Shown: positions 1-8,245 of the stretch, one piece after another
Position numbering within the stretch: position 1 is the first letter of the stretch
Layout of the letters: each line of letters opens with the position of its first letter
Assembly (NCBI GenBank): GCA_017555465.1
Contig: JAFZGH010000105.1
Location: 1-37,969 of the forward strand
DNA length: 37,969 bases
DNA from: Akkermansia sp.
Lineage (GTDB): Bacteria; Verrucomicrobiota; Verrucomicrobiia; Verrucomicrobiales; Akkermansiaceae
Reading direction: 5' to 3'
The notes under the pieces: generated by a model
What the model was told of the DNA's origin: nothing
The model's database searches: none
What the model saw: the letters and a program-made list of their open reading frames with translations, nothing else
Program-made: the position numbers and the translations under genes

Positions 1-64
1 GGAACGTGTAGAAAAAACTCCCCACGGCGAACCGAAAAAAGGGGCCCCGGCCCCATGAAAACCC
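1..64. other. right part of candidate cos/packaging region
   Basis: Non-coding sequence precedes terS, with an A-rich stretch and the GC block GGGGCCCCGGCCCC (41-54). It is probably continuous with the window end in the circular or concatemeric genome. It may bind the small terminase and contain the cleavage site. Confidence 0.45.
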
Positions 65-82
65 ATGAAAGGAGGCGGCACC

Positions 83-610
83 ATGGCAGGACCCCGACAA
101 CCCATTGAGCTGGTGGAATTTAAGGGCAAAAAGCACCTGACAAAGGCGGAAATTGAGGAGCGCCACGCGCGTGAGCTGAAACCGTGCACCGACGAAATTG
201 CCGCCCCTAAATATTTAACCGGCCCACAAAAAAAGGAGTTTTACAAGATCGCCGCCCAGCTGGAAAAACTCAAAATTATGGGTGAAACGGATTGTGACGC
301 CCTGGCCCGGTACATCACTGCCCAGGGACTTTATGAGCAGGCTGTCAAAGACCTGCGCAAGCTGGGAAAGAACCAGCCAAGCAAGGACGAGCTGGGCAGC
401 AAGGGCTATTATGACGCCCTGGAAATATACTACAAGTCTATGGACAGTGCGACGCAACGACAGGACCGCTATTTTAAGCAGGCGCAGACAGCAGCTGCGG
501 CCCTGGGCCTGACAATCAGCTCCCGGTGCAGGCTGGTGGCGCCGGTAGTGGAGGAAAAGCCGAAAGAGAATAAATTCTCCAAGTTTGGAAAGGCTGCCGG
601 CGGTAAATGA
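83..610 (+). CDS. terS: terminase small subunit, P27 family
   Basis: This is the DNA-recognition subunit of the packaging motor, which binds phage DNA near cos/pac and hands it to the large subunit. The 175-residue product has a basic N terminus, a helical core (about residues 45-105) and a Lys-rich tail, as in P27-type small terminases of Firmicutes phages. I chose the ATG at 83 because AAAGGAGG lies at the correct distance upstream. The upstream in-frame ATG at 65 would overlap that site and add only six residues. The gene follows an HNH endonuclease if the window is circularised, and its stop overlaps the terL start (ATGA). Family assignment rests on motif-level similarity and gene order. 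Confidence 0.85.
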   Translation: MAGPRQPIELVEFKGKKHLTKAEIEERHARELKPCTDEIAAPKYLTGPQKKEFYKIAAQLEKLKIMGETDCDALARYITAQGLYEQAVKDLRKLGKNQPSKDELGSKGYYDALEIYYKSMDSATQRQDRYFKQAQTAAAALGLTISSRCRLVAPVVEEKPKENKFSKFGKAAGGK

Positions 611-2379
611 GCTGTGCGGCCCTGTATAACGACCGGGTAACGACATACGCCCGCCGGGTGGTAAAGACCGGGCGATACCCGGACACCGGGGACCTATGCG
701 GCGAGCTGCACATTTTAGCGTGCAAGCGGCACCTGCGGGACCTGGACAACGAGCGCACCAGCGATTTTCCGTACTACTGGGACCCGGACGCAGCAGAGCG
801 CGTCCTGGACTTTGCCGAAACCCTGACCCTGGCGGAGGGCGCAGAGCCCAAGCCGCTGAAACTCATGGACTGCCAGGCGTTCGACGTGGGCTGCACCTTT
901 GGCTGGAAGAAAGTACAGAACGACGCCCGGCGTTTTCGCCAGCGTTACAAATCCATTTCCAGACAGCAGGGCAAGACCATGGAAAACGGCGTCCTGGGCA
1001 CATACATAGCCGGCTTTGCGGGCTATATGCACGGCAAACTTTTCACCGTGGCAACGAAAAAGCGCCAGGCCCGGCTGGCCTGGGAAGAAATGGCCAAGTT
1101 TGTCCAGATCGACCCGGACCTGGGGGAGCTTTTCGACGTAAAGGACTACAAAAGCACCATCCTGGCGCTGGAAACAATGTGCACCATTGATGCCCTGAGC
1201 CGTGAGAGCGGCCTGGACGACGGTTTCCGCTCCATCTTTGCGTCAATCGACGAGCTGCACCAGCACCGGGACAACAAGATTTACAAAGCCATTTACAACG
1301 GCACCCGGTCCCTGCGGGAAACCCTGGTCTCCATGATCACCACCCGCGGCGACAAGTTAAACAGTTTCTGCAAGGAAATGGACGACTACTGCAAAAAGGT
1401 GCTGCAGGGCCTAACCACAGCCCACGACCTTTTTGTGGACATATACTGCCTGGACGACAAGGACGACATATGGGACGAAAGGAACTGGTCAAAGGCGTGC
1501 CCGTTTACATGCGCCGACCCCGAGCGGCTGGAAACGCTGCGCCAGGACGCACAACGCGCCAGGGATATGGGCGGCTCAGAGCTGCGGGACTTCCTGACCA
1601 AGTGCCTCAATATGTGGGTAAAAAACACCGACGACCAATTTGTGGACCCGGACGCCTGGCAAGAGTGCGGCAAAGACGGCCGCAAGCTGCAGCAGATCGT
1701 GGAGAGCGGCTGCAGGGACTGCTGGGTGGGCCTGGACCTGTCCAGCGGCGGAGACCTCACCACGCTGGCCCTGGAGTTTCCCATGGCCGGCGGCAAGTAT
1801 TACCTGTATAGCCACAGCTTTATGCCCCGGGGCCGCCTGGAGGAGCATGTGGAAACAGATATAGCACCGTACGACCTGTGGGAACAAATGGACCTTATAA
1901 CCGTTACCGGCGGCGCCATGGATTTTATGAATGATTATAAATTCATAGTTTCCCACCTGGCAGAGCTAAAAGAACGGTTTGACCTGAATTTCCTGGGCAT
2001 CGGCATCGACCCCCACAACGCTGCCGGCGTCATGCAGGACCTGGAGGCGTTTGGCTGCCCGGTTACCCTGATCACGCAGAGCGCCCGAAACCTGAACGAC
2101 GCCACGGTGGCCGTGCAGCTGCTCACAAAGAGCGGCGCCCTGGAATACGACCCCGGAAACGAGCTGCTAACCTGGTCCATGACAAATGCGGCCATTGTCC
2201 GCAATAGTTTCGAGGAGATCAAGGTGGACAAAAAGCCGGGCGCGAAATTTAAGCGCATCGACCCTGTGGACGCCATTATAGACGCCCATGCCCTCATGCT
2301 GCTGTCCACCGGCGGCGAGGCTGCGCTGGACGTGGACAACGAGGTGGAAAACTATCTGAAACTCATGGGCTGGAGCTAA
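607..2379 (+). CDS. terL: terminase large subunit (ATPase/nuclease)
   Basis: This is the packaging motor that cuts concatemers and pumps DNA into the prohead. The 590-residue product has an N-terminal ATPase with a degenerate Walker A (SISRQQGKT, about 116-124) and a Walker B-like strand ending in DE (about 209-216). The coupling-type motif MITTRGD follows near 243-249. The C-terminal half is an RNase H-like nuclease, with acidic residues in WVGLDLSSGGD (D377, D383), in GIGIDPHN and in DPVDAIIDAH near the C terminus. Length and order fit the Terminase_1 family paired with P27 small subunits. The start overlaps the terS stop by four bases, suggesting translational coupling. No truncation is seen. 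Confidence 0.93.
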   Translation: MSCAALYNDRVTTYARRVVKTGRYPDTGDLCGELHILACKRHLRDLDNERTSDFPYYWDPDAAERVLDFAETLTLAEGAEPKPLKLMDCQAFDVGCTFGWKKVQNDARRFRQRYKSISRQQGKTMENGVLGTYIAGFAGYMHGKLFTVATKKRQARLAWEEMAKFVQIDPDLGELFDVKDYKSTILALETMCTIDALSRESGLDDGFRSIFASIDELHQHRDNKIYKAIYNGTRSLRETLVSMITTRGDKLNSFCKEMDDYCKKVLQGLTTAHDLFVDIYCLDDKDDIWDERNWSKACPFTCADPERLETLRQDAQRARDMGGSELRDFLTKCLNMWVKNTDDQFVDPDAWQECGKDGRKLQQIVESGCRDCWVGLDLSSGGDLTTLALEFPMAGGKYYLYSHSFMPRGRLEEHVETDIAPYDLWEQMDLITVTGGAMDFMNDYKFIVSHLAELKERFDLNFLGIGIDPHNAAGVMQDLEAFGCPVTLITQSARNLNDATVAVQLLTKSGALEYDPGNELLTWSMTNAAIVRNSFEEIKVDKKPGAKFKRIDPVDAIIDAHALMLLSTGGEAALDVDNEVENYLKLMGWS

Positions 2380-2392
2380 AGGAGGAAACAAC

Positions 2393-3718
2393 ATGAAACT
2401 AAAGGAAAGGGCCAGGGCTGCCTGGGCCGTCCTCACCGAAAAAGGCGCGGCGGACAATGCCGAGGAAATGACGCTCAACCAGCTGCTGAACTTCCTGGGC
2501 GTGCATAAGTCTGGCGACGCTGCGGCAATGAGCGAGGCCGTGTACTTTGCCTGCTGCAAGGTGCTGAGCGAGGCCGTGGGCAAGCTGCCCCTGAAAATCC
2601 AGCGGGCAACGCCGGGCCAGGGCATTCAGGTAATGCGGGAGCATCCCTATTACAGAATGCTGAACGAGCGGCCGAACCGCTATATGACGGCCAGCACGTT
2701 CTGGAGCACCATGGAGCTGTGCCGCAATCATTACGGCAACGCATACGCCTGGATTGACACCCGGGACGCCAAAATGCCGCAGCTGTGGCCCATCGACCCC
2801 ACCGCGGTGCAGGTCTACTATGACAACGCCCGCCGGCTGGACCAGGTGCCCGACGTTTACTACCGCGTCAACACCCCCCAGGGCGTCCTGGTCCTGGGCT
2901 CTGAGGAGGTCCTGCACTTTAAGTCCCACAACACCCTGGACGGCCTGGTGGGTATCAGCGTGCGGGAGCAGCTGGCAAGCACCATCCAGGGCAATGCCAA
3001 GGCCCAGGAGTATATCAATAAGCTGTACGAAAACGGCATGACCGCCAAGGCTGTGCTGCAGTACACGGCAAACCTGAAAGACGAGAACGTGCAGGCGCTG
3101 ACCCGTGGCCTGGAGGCATACGCCAAGGGCGCCATGAAAGATAAGGGCATCGAAAATATTATCCCTGTGCCCTTTGGCGTCACCCTCACGCCCCTAAACC
3201 TCAAGCTGGCAGACAGCCAGTTTCTTGAGATCAAGCAGTACACCGCGCTGCAGATCGCGTCCGCCTTTGGCGTCAAGCCGTACCAGGTGGGCGACTACAC
3301 CAAGAGCAGCTACGCCAGCGCAGAGGCGCAGCAGCTGTCTTTCCTGGTGGACACCCTGCTGTATATCGTAAAGCAGTACGAGGAGGAAATTGGCTACAAG
3401 CTGCTGACCGACACCGAGGAGGCCGCCGGCTATCATGTCAAGTTTAACACCGCTGTAATTCTGAGAGCGGACCAGCAGACGCAAATCAATACCCTGTCCG
3501 CTGCCGTTTCCAGTTTCCTCATGACCCCCAACGAGGCGCGGGAGCGGCTGGACCTCCCCAGCAAGCCGGGCGGCGACGAGCTGCTGGGCAATGGCGCGAG
3601 TATCCCGGTACAGCTGGCCGGTACTCAATACACACAGAATACTGCAGGAAAGGAGGAGGACAAGGCATGGATGATCGCAGCAATCACGGCGGCCGTGAAA
3701 GCGGCAATCCCGGCATGA
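2393..3718 (+). CDS. portal protein (HK97-type)
   Basis: This forms the dodecameric ring at the head vertex through which DNA passes and to which the tail attaches. The 441-residue protein shows typical portal sequence, including FWSTMELCRNHYGNAYAWID and the stretch with GLVGISVREQL, then AFGVKPYQVGDY and LPSKPGGDELLGN near the C terminus. It begins 13 nt after terL behind an AAAGGAGG site. Its last 52 nt overlap the protease gene, whose ribosome binding site lies inside the portal coding sequence. Length matches phage portal family PF04860. Confidence 0.92.
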   Translation: MKLKERARAAWAVLTEKGAADNAEEMTLNQLLNFLGVHKSGDAAAMSEAVYFACCKVLSEAVGKLPLKIQRATPGQGIQVMREHPYYRMLNERPNRYMTASTFWSTMELCRNHYGNAYAWIDTRDAKMPQLWPIDPTAVQVYYDNARRLDQVPDVYYRVNTPQGVLVLGSEEVLHFKSHNTLDGLVGISVREQLASTIQGNAKAQEYINKLYENGMTAKAVLQYTANLKDENVQALTRGLEAYAKGAMKDKGIENIIPVPFGVTLTPLNLKLADSQFLEIKQYTALQIASAFGVKPYQVGDYTKSSYASAEAQQLSFLVDTLLYIVKQYEEEIGYKLLTDTEEAAGYHVKFNTAVILRADQQTQINTLSAAVSSFLMTPNEARERLDLPSKPGGDELLGNGASIPVQLAGTQYTQNTAGKEEDKAWMIAAITAAVKAAIPA

Positions 3719-4476
3719 TTGAAAAGGCGGCGCACCTGGCGCCCCAGGAGATCACCGAGGCGGAGCTGAAAGCCATTAACAAGTACACCCTGGAGCCCCT
3801 GACCGCTGACCAGGTTTTCACCTTTAAGGCGGTACTTTGTGACAACGAGCTGGACCGGGCGCATGAACGGTTTAACCTGAAAGCACTGCAGGACCTCAAA
3901 AAGCTGTTTTTGGGAAAAACCATCATCAAGGACCACAAGCACAGCGCGGACAACCAGGTGGCGCGTATTTACGCCACGGAACTGGTGGAAAGCGAAAAGG
4001 CAGCCCACGGCGGGGAAAAGTACACCCAGCTGGTGGCCCGGTGCTACATGTTCAAGACCGCCGGCAATGCCGACCTGATTGCAGAAATCAAGGCCGGCAT
4101 TAAAAAGGAGGGCTCTGTGGGCTGTGCTGTTAATAGCGTTATCTGCAGCATTTGCGGCATGGATAATGCGAAAACGTACTGCGCACACTGGCCGGGCAGG
4201 TCCTACGAAAAGGACGGGCACATGCAAATGTGCACCTTTACGCTGGCCGGCGCCCGCGACGCGTACGAATTTTCCCTGGTAGCAGTCCCGGCACAGAGAG
4301 CGGCCGGCGTCTCTAAGAGCTACACCGGCGAAACCGCGTACGAGGCCAAGGGCGGCCAGGAGACCCCGCAGCCGGGCGCAACGCCCAGCGACCCCACCGA
4401 AAGCGAAAAAGCCGCCGAGCTGGCCCTGCAGGCCGAGCTGGCAGCAATTCGCGCAAAAAACACAAATTACAACTAA
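3667..4476 (+). CDS. prohead maturation protease (S78-like)
   Basis: This is likely the scaffold/maturation protease that trims the capsid protein. The 269-residue protein carries IIKDHKHSADN (candidate catalytic His) and, about 60 residues on, a GSVGCAV motif (candidate nucleophile Ser), as in S78 family prohead proteases. It lies between the portal and the capsid genes, the usual position. It also has a Cys/His patch (CSICGM, YCAHWPG) that may bind metal. The Ala/Glu-rich C-terminal 60 residues could serve as scaffold. The start at 3667 has a strong GGAGGAGG upstream. An alternative ATG at 3715 overlaps the portal stop but has no clear site. Confidence 0.8.
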   Translation: MDDRSNHGGRESGNPGMIEKAAHLAPQEITEAELKAINKYTLEPLTADQVFTFKAVLCDNELDRAHERFNLKALQDLKKLFLGKTIIKDHKHSADNQVARIYATELVESEKAAHGGEKYTQLVARCYMFKTAGNADLIAEIKAGIKKEGSVGCAVNSVICSICGMDNAKTYCAHWPGRSYEKDGHMQMCTFTLAGARDAYEFSLVAVPAQRAAGVSKSYTGETAYEAKGGQETPQPGATPSDPTESEKAAELALQAELAAIRAKNTNYN

Positions 4477-4488
4477 GGAGGAAACAAC

Positions 4489-5619
4489 ATGAACAAGAGA
4501 GCAAGAGAGCTGCAGACCCTGATTACCCAGGAGGCTGCCGCCGCAAAGAGTTTCACCGAGGGCGAGGGCAAGGACATTGCCAAGGCCCAGGAGCACCTGG
4601 CAAAGGCTAAGGAGTACCAGGCAGAGCTGGACGTGCTGGTGGAGCTGGACAACGTGAACAAGGGCAACGTGCCCAAGGACCCCGTGCCTGGCGCTGAGAA
4701 GAAAGCCAACGGCTTTGACATGATTGCAAAGATGATGCAGCGCAAGTCCCTGACCGAGGTGGAAAAGGCCGCCCTGATCACCGGCACCAACGCCGCCAAC
4801 GGTGAGACCTACCTGGTGCCCGAGGACGTCAAGGCCGAAATCAACGAGCTGCGCAAGAGCTACGTTTCCGCAAAGTCCCTGGTTACCGTGGAGACCACCG
4901 ACGCCCTGGCCGGCTCTGTGACCTACGAGAGCGGCACCCCCGCCGGCCTGGCAGCCTTTGACGACGGCGACGCCATTGCCGAGGAAACCGGCGTCAAGTT
5001 TGTTCTGAAAAAGTTTACCATCGCATTCATGGGCAAGCTGATTCCCGTTTCCCGCATCCTGCTGGGCGCTGCCAAGGATAACATTATGGGCTACCTGAAC
5101 CGGTGGTTTGTGCGCAACGCCATCATTTCCGAAAATGCCAAGATTTTCGGCACCCTGAAAGCAGGTTACAACGAGGGCACCCCCAAGGCCGTGGCCGGCT
5201 GGAAAGAGCTGAAGCGCTCCATCACCGTGGACCTGGACCCCTCCTGCCTGATCAATGGCGTGATTGCCACCAACCAGAGCGGCTTTGCCTGCCTGGACGC
5301 TGAGGAGGACAACGACGGCCGCCCCGTGCTGCAGCCCAACCCCGCAAACCCCACGGAAAAGCTTTTCCAGGGTCTGCGTGTGCATGTTTTCCCTGACGCT
5401 CAGCTGCCCAACATTGACGGCACCCATTTCCCCATGATCTACGGCGACACAAAGGCCGGCGCCACTTTCGTGGAGCACCAGAACCTGGAGTTTGCTATCT
5501 CTGAGCACTTCATGTTCAACAAGAACCAGAACTGCCTGCGCGTGATCGAGGGCTTTGACGTTATGAGCACCGACACCGCCGCCTACATTTACGGCAGTTT
5601 CTCCGCCTCTGCCAACTAA
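4489..5619 (+). CDS. major capsid protein, HK97 fold
   Basis: This builds the icosahedral shell. The 376-residue product has a charged, helical N-terminal delta-like domain (about 1-90) rich in Lys, Glu and Gln, followed by the HK97-fold core. The segments ETYLVPEDVKAEINELRK, then VTYESGTPAGLAAF and the C-terminal FDVMSTDTAAYIYGSF are typical of PF05065 capsid proteins. It follows the protease with a GGAGGAAACAAC leader, a motif shared by several strongly expressed genes here. A terminator-like hairpin lies directly after the stop. N-terminal processing by the upstream protease is expected but not demonstrated. Confidence 0.93.
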   Translation: MNKRARELQTLITQEAAAAKSFTEGEGKDIAKAQEHLAKAKEYQAELDVLVELDNVNKGNVPKDPVPGAEKKANGFDMIAKMMQRKSLTEVEKAALITGTNAANGETYLVPEDVKAEINELRKSYVSAKSLVTVETTDALAGSVTYESGTPAGLAAFDDGDAIAEETGVKFVLKKFTIAFMGKLIPVSRILLGAAKDNIMGYLNRWFVRNAIISENAKIFGTLKAGYNEGTPKAVAGWKELKRSITVDLDPSCLINGVIATNQSGFACLDAEEDNDGRPVLQPNPANPTEKLFQGLRVHVFPDAQLPNIDGTHFPMIYGDTKAGATFVEHQNLEFAISEHFMFNKNQNCLRVIEGFDVMSTDTAAYIYGSFSASAN

Positions 5620-5626
5620 GAACCCC

Positions 5627-5657
5627 GCCGGGCGGGGCAACCTGCCCGGCAGTTTTT
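5627..5657 (+). terminator. intrinsic terminator-like hairpin after the capsid gene
   Basis: A perfect 7-bp stem (GCCGGGC at 5627-5633 with GCCCGGC at 5644-5650) has a 10-nt loop and is followed by AGTTTTT. It lies eight bases past the capsid stop and before the next ribosome binding site. Since all downstream structural genes depend on the same transcript, it probably acts as a partial terminator or mRNA 3'-end stabiliser. Confidence 0.7.
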
Positions 5658-5679
5658 AACCTGAAAGGAGGCGCTGCCC

Positions 5680-5991
5680 GTGGTTACAATTGACGACGCC
5701 CTGGTATATATGGGCATCGACTACCCCGACGAGGTAGCTATCAAAAACGCCACCCGCGCCCTGGCGACCGCTCAAAGAACCCTAAAGGGCGCCGTGGGTG
5801 ACGACGTGGACGACCTGCTGCCAGGCGACGAGCGGGCCGCGGAAATCGTGCTCATGTGGACCGACGACCTGTACAAGCAGCGCGGCTCTACCTCTGCAAA
5901 AGTAACCGGGACTACCCGGCGATTGACTGAGGACATGGTGCTGCAGCTGCAGATGGACCTGCGGCGGCTCAGGGAGGTGGCAGCAAAATGA
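5680..5991 (+). CDS. head-tail connector, gp6-like
   Basis: This is probably the adaptor ring under the portal (HK97 gp6 type, PF05135). The 103-residue product is almost all helical: an N-terminal helix pair starting TIDDALVYMGIDYPD, a central EIVLMWTDDLY helix, and a C-terminal QLQMDLRRLREV helix. It uses a GTG start preceded by AAAGGAGG with correct spacing. Its stop overlaps the next gene's start (ATGA). Position directly after the capsid gene supports the call. Confidence 0.8.
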   Translation: MVTIDDALVYMGIDYPDEVAIKNATRALATAQRTLKGAVGDDVDDLLPGDERAAEIVLMWTDDLYKQRGSTSAKVTGTTRRLTEDMVLQLQMDLRRLREVAAK

Positions 5992-6293
5992 GCTATATTC
6001 CCCTGACCATCCAGAAAATGGACCCGGACACCGAGGAATGGACCGACCACCTGCACCTCCATGCCTCACAGGTGAACAAAGCGCCCGCGACCGAGAGTTT
6101 TGGCGCCGGCGCTGACCAGTACCACCCCCGGCTCACTTTTACGGTGCCATGGTGCAGGGCCCTGGAGGACGTGGCGTACAGCACCCAGCTGCACCGCATT
6201 GTCTACCGCGGCCGCACCTACAACATAAAGGACTACGACGACTTTATGGAGCAGCACATAGACGTAAAGCTGGTGGGTGAGGCGTATGGCTAA
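5988..6293 (+). CDS. head closure / head-tail joining protein
   Basis: The 101-residue beta-rich protein resembles head-tail joining proteins (PF05521) that plug the connector and bind the tail. It contains the family-typical segment LHRIVYRGRTYNIKDYDDFM near the C terminus. The start overlaps the previous gene by four bases. Order (gp6-like, closure protein, gp10-like, terminator protein, tube) follows the standard siphovirus connector cassette. Confidence 0.78.
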   Translation: MSYIPLTIQKMDPDTEEWTDHLHLHASQVNKAPATESFGAGADQYHPRLTFTVPWCRALEDVAYSTQLHRIVYRGRTYNIKDYDDFMEQHIDVKLVGEAYG

Positions 6294-6693
6294 CAGCAAC
6301 CGCGTGACCCTGGAGGACCTGGGCCCCGCCATTGCCAGGGAGCTGACCATTTACGGCAAGGGAGTGCAGGACGGCGTAAACAAGGCCGGCCGCAAGGCTA
6401 TAAAGGAAATCGTGCGGAAAACAAAAGACACCGCACCATTTGACGCCAATGCGTACCACCAGCATTACGCCGACCAGATCACAAGCAAAACCGAAAAGAG
6501 CCGCACCGGCGACGAGACCCACACATGGTATGCAAAAGGCAAGGCCGGCCGTTTAACCCATCTGGTGGTCAAAGGCCACGAGACAAGAGACGGCCGCCGC
6601 ACCCGTGCAAACTCATTCCTGCAGGACGCCCAGGACGCCGTGCTGCCTGATTACGAGAGAGAAGTGCAGGAGGCTGTAAAAAATGGTAAATGA
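6286..6693 (+). CDS. tail completion protein, HK97 gp10-like
   Basis: The 135-residue protein matches HK97 gp10-type minor tail/completion proteins. It has an N-terminal helix pair (DLGPAIARELTIYGKGVQDGV, then KAIKEIVRKTKDTAPFD), a central TWYAKGKAGRLTHLVVKGH strand region, and a C-terminal helix ending YEREVQEAVKNGK. I prefer the ATG at 6286 over an in-frame GTG at 6277; both overlap the preceding gene. The ribosome binding site is weak, so it may be translationally coupled. Confidence 0.78.
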   Translation: MANSNRVTLEDLGPAIARELTIYGKGVQDGVNKAGRKAIKEIVRKTKDTAPFDANAYHQHYADQITSKTEKSRTGDETHTWYAKGKAGRLTHLVVKGHETRDGRRTRANSFLQDAQDAVLPDYEREVQEAVKNGK

Positions 6694-7003
6694 AATTCTG
6701 GCCGCCGTGGGCATCCCTGACCGCGGCAGCCGTTTCGCAAAACCGCCCGCCGGTATCTATGCGGTATGGTTTGACGACATAGAAACCGATGGACCCGACG
6801 GCCTGCCGCCCCGCATCTTTACGCACAACGTGTCCCTGGAACTCTACGAGCCCAAAAAGGACGACGAAAAGCGTGCAGCCCTGGAGGCGGAAATGACAGC
6901 CCGCGGCCTGAAATGGACCCGGCAGGACCGGCTCTGGCTGGCATCCGAGCAAATGTACCAAACTGTTTACGAATTTACCCACACCGAAAAAAGGAGGACC
7001 TAA
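6683..7003 (+). CDS. tail terminator-like protein
   Basis: The 106-residue alpha/beta protein sits where the siphovirus tail terminator (which caps the tube and sets tail length) is encoded, just before the major tail protein. Visible features are an amphipathic N terminus, the strand segments GIYAVWFDDIE and THNVSLELYEP, and a C-terminal WLASEQMYQTVYEFTH. It overlaps the previous gene by 11 bases. The assignment rests mainly on size and position. Confidence 0.62.
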   Translation: MVNEILAAVGIPDRGSRFAKPPAGIYAVWFDDIETDGPDGLPPRIFTHNVSLELYEPKKDDEKRAALEAEMTARGLKWTRQDRLWLASEQMYQTVYEFTHTEKRRT

Positions 7004-7006
7004 ACA

Positions 7007-7552
7007 ATGGCAAAGCGTGACAAGAAAACCATTACCATCGGCTCCGCGCTGCCCTATATCATGCTCTACACCGACACCGTGCCCACCGTGGACGAAATCT
7101 GCGTGGAGGAGAACCTGCTGGGCTATATCAAGGGCGGCGCTGCGCTGGAATACACCGAGGAGACCTACGAGGAAAAGGACGACCTGGGCTACGTTTCCAA
7201 GATCATCACCACCAGCGAGGAGGTCCTGCTGAAAATGGGCCTGCTGACCTGGAACGGCACCACCCTGCAGCACCTGATCGACCGCTGCCAGGTTACCGAG
7301 GCAGCCGGCAAGCGTACCACCAAAATCGGCGGCGCCGGCAACGCCCAGGGCAAGTATTACGCCGTGTGCCTGCACCACAAGGACCCCGTGGACGGCGACC
7401 TGTGGGTGCTGATCGTGGGCCGCAATACCGCGGGCGCAACCCTGACCCTGGCCGCCGACGAGGGCACCCTGATCGAGCCTGAATTCAAGGCCATGGTCCA
7501 GGACGACAACGGCACCCTGGTCCAGCTGATCGAGGAAATCCCCGCGGCCTAA
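7007..7552 (+). CDS. major tail (tube) protein
   Basis: This forms the stacked rings of the tail tube. The 181-residue beta-rich protein contains the stretch EYTEETYEEKDDLGYVSKI, a LLTWNG turn and a C-terminal ADEGTLIEPEFKAMVQDD, resembling major tail proteins of Clostridia siphoviruses. A GGAGG site lies just upstream. A very stable terminator hairpin immediately follows, as after the capsid gene, consistent with a product needed in high copy number. No C-terminal Ig-like domain is present. Confidence 0.8.
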   Translation: MAKRDKKTITIGSALPYIMLYTDTVPTVDEICVEENLLGYIKGGAALEYTEETYEEKDDLGYVSKIITTSEEVLLKMGLLTWNGTTLQHLIDRCQVTEAAGKRTTKIGGAGNAQGKYYAVCLHHKDPVDGDLWVLIVGRNTAGATLTLAADEGTLIEPEFKAMVQDDNGTLVQLIEEIPAA

Positions 7553-7562
7553 CACAGCAACG

Positions 7563-7599
7563 GCAGCGGGCTATATGCAGCCCGCTGCAATTTCTTTTT
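7563..7599 (+). terminator. strong intrinsic terminator hairpin after the tail-tube gene
   Basis: A perfect 10-bp stem (GCAGCGGGCT at 7563-7572 with AGCCCGCTGC at 7579-7588) has a 6-nt loop and is followed by AATTTCTTTTT. It starts 11 bases after the tail-tube stop. Read-through or antitermination is needed for the tape measure and lysis genes downstream, unless a promoter I cannot see lies after it. Confidence 0.85.
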
Positions 7600-7613
7600 A
7601 GGAGGACGAAACA

Positions 7614-7955
7614 ATGGCCAGAACCCTGGACCTGAACAACGTGCAGCAGTCCTTTATGGACCTGACGCTGCAGGACGACGCCCACACCGTGGTGCACCTG
7701 GATATCACCACAGAGGCAAACGTAAACAAGCTGCTGAGCATCGGCCCGGACCTGGAAAAGCTGAAAAGCGGCAACCGGGAGGGCGTAGACATGTGCTACG
7801 ACCTGGCCGCCCAGATTATCAGCTGTAACCTGGATTATTTCACGGTTACCGGCAAGGAACTGCGCGAAAAGTACCGCATGAATCTGTATACGCTGATCGC
7901 ATTTTTCTCTGCATACCTGGGCTTTATCAATGAACTGAGCAACCAAAAAAACTAA
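7614..7955 (+). CDS. tail assembly chaperone, short form (gpG-like)
   Basis: This is the 113-residue product that, in siphoviruses, coats the tape measure during tail assembly. It is mostly helical with an acidic N-terminal half and ends in NELSNQKN. The gene lies between the tail-tube and tape-measure genes. Its last three sense codons are CAA AAA AAC followed by TAA, which form a classic A-AAA-AAC slippery site. A fraction of ribosomes should slip to -1 here and make the extended G-T form. The ribosome binding site is TAGGAGG. Confidence 0.82.
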   Translation: MARTLDLNNVQQSFMDLTLQDDAHTVVHLDITTEANVNKLLSIGPDLEKLKSGNREGVDMCYDLAAQIISCNLDYFTVTGKELREKYRMNLYTLIAFFSAYLGFINELSNQKN

Positions 7956-7991
7956 GGCTCCCGTATTACCCGACAGGAGGTAGTGCGGGAG
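7946..7991 (+). promoter_or_regulatory. programmed -1 ribosomal frameshift signal
   Basis: The heptamer A-AAA-AAC (7946-7952) is in the correct phase with the chaperone frame and abuts the TAA stop. After a 5-nt spacer comes a 13-bp stem: CTCCCGTATTACC at 7958-7970 pairs with GGTAGTGCGGGAG at 7979-7991 using two G-U pairs, with an 8-nt loop. The -1 frame is open from 7952 to 8245 without a stop. Heptamer, spacer and stem all match the standard -1 frameshift architecture of G/GT tail genes. Confidence 0.88.
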
Positions 7992-8245
7992 GGCATCAAT
8001 ACAGCACAAATTCCTGGTGGCGCCGGCTGGTGGCAGAGTATACCGGCCTCAATTTCCTGCAGGTGGGTGAACTGAACTACCTGCAGTATCTGATATGGCG
8101 CCGGGACGCATATATACACATGCTAAGCCGCACCGAGGCGGGCCAGGAGTACCTGGACAACGCCTGGCGTATGGAGCAGACCAAGCCCGACCGGGCCGGC
8201 CTGCGCAAGAAATTCGGAAAGGAGGGAGCAATCGGTGGCAAGTAA
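7952..8245 (+). CDS. tail assembly chaperone T extension, made by -1 frameshift
   Basis: This is the -1 frame continuation of the preceding gene, 97 codons from 7952, giving a G-T fusion of about 210 residues. The T part includes VAEYTGLNFLQVGELNYLQY, then LIWRRDAYIHM and DNAWRMEQTKPDRAGLRKKFG. In lambda-like tails the T domain recruits the tail tube protein to the tape measure bound by G. A GTG at 8030 is in frame but has no ribosome binding site, so independent translation is unlikely. The 3' end overlaps the tape-measure start by 11 bases. Confidence 0.82.
   Translation, partial: LRLPYYPTGGSAGGHQYSTNSWWRRLVAEYTGLNFLQVGELNYLQYLIWRRDAYIHMLSRTEAGQEYLDNAWRMEQTKPDRAGLRKKFGKEGAIGGK

Noticed and set aside
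3625..5640. 671-codon open frame on the minus strand opposite protease and capsid genes
   Set aside because: Low-complexity Gly/Val/Leu/His composition typical of the antisense of GC-rich genes, no ribosome binding site, and it covers well-supported plus-strand genes.
7983..8075. 30-codon frame starting at GTG 7983 after AGGAGG
   Set aside because: The SD-like bases are in the frameshift stem-loop, the peptide is short and the frame overlaps the T domain out of phase.
8030..8245. Independent gene starting at GTG 8030
   Set aside because: No ribosome binding site; the frame is continuous with the -1 extension from a strong frameshift signal.
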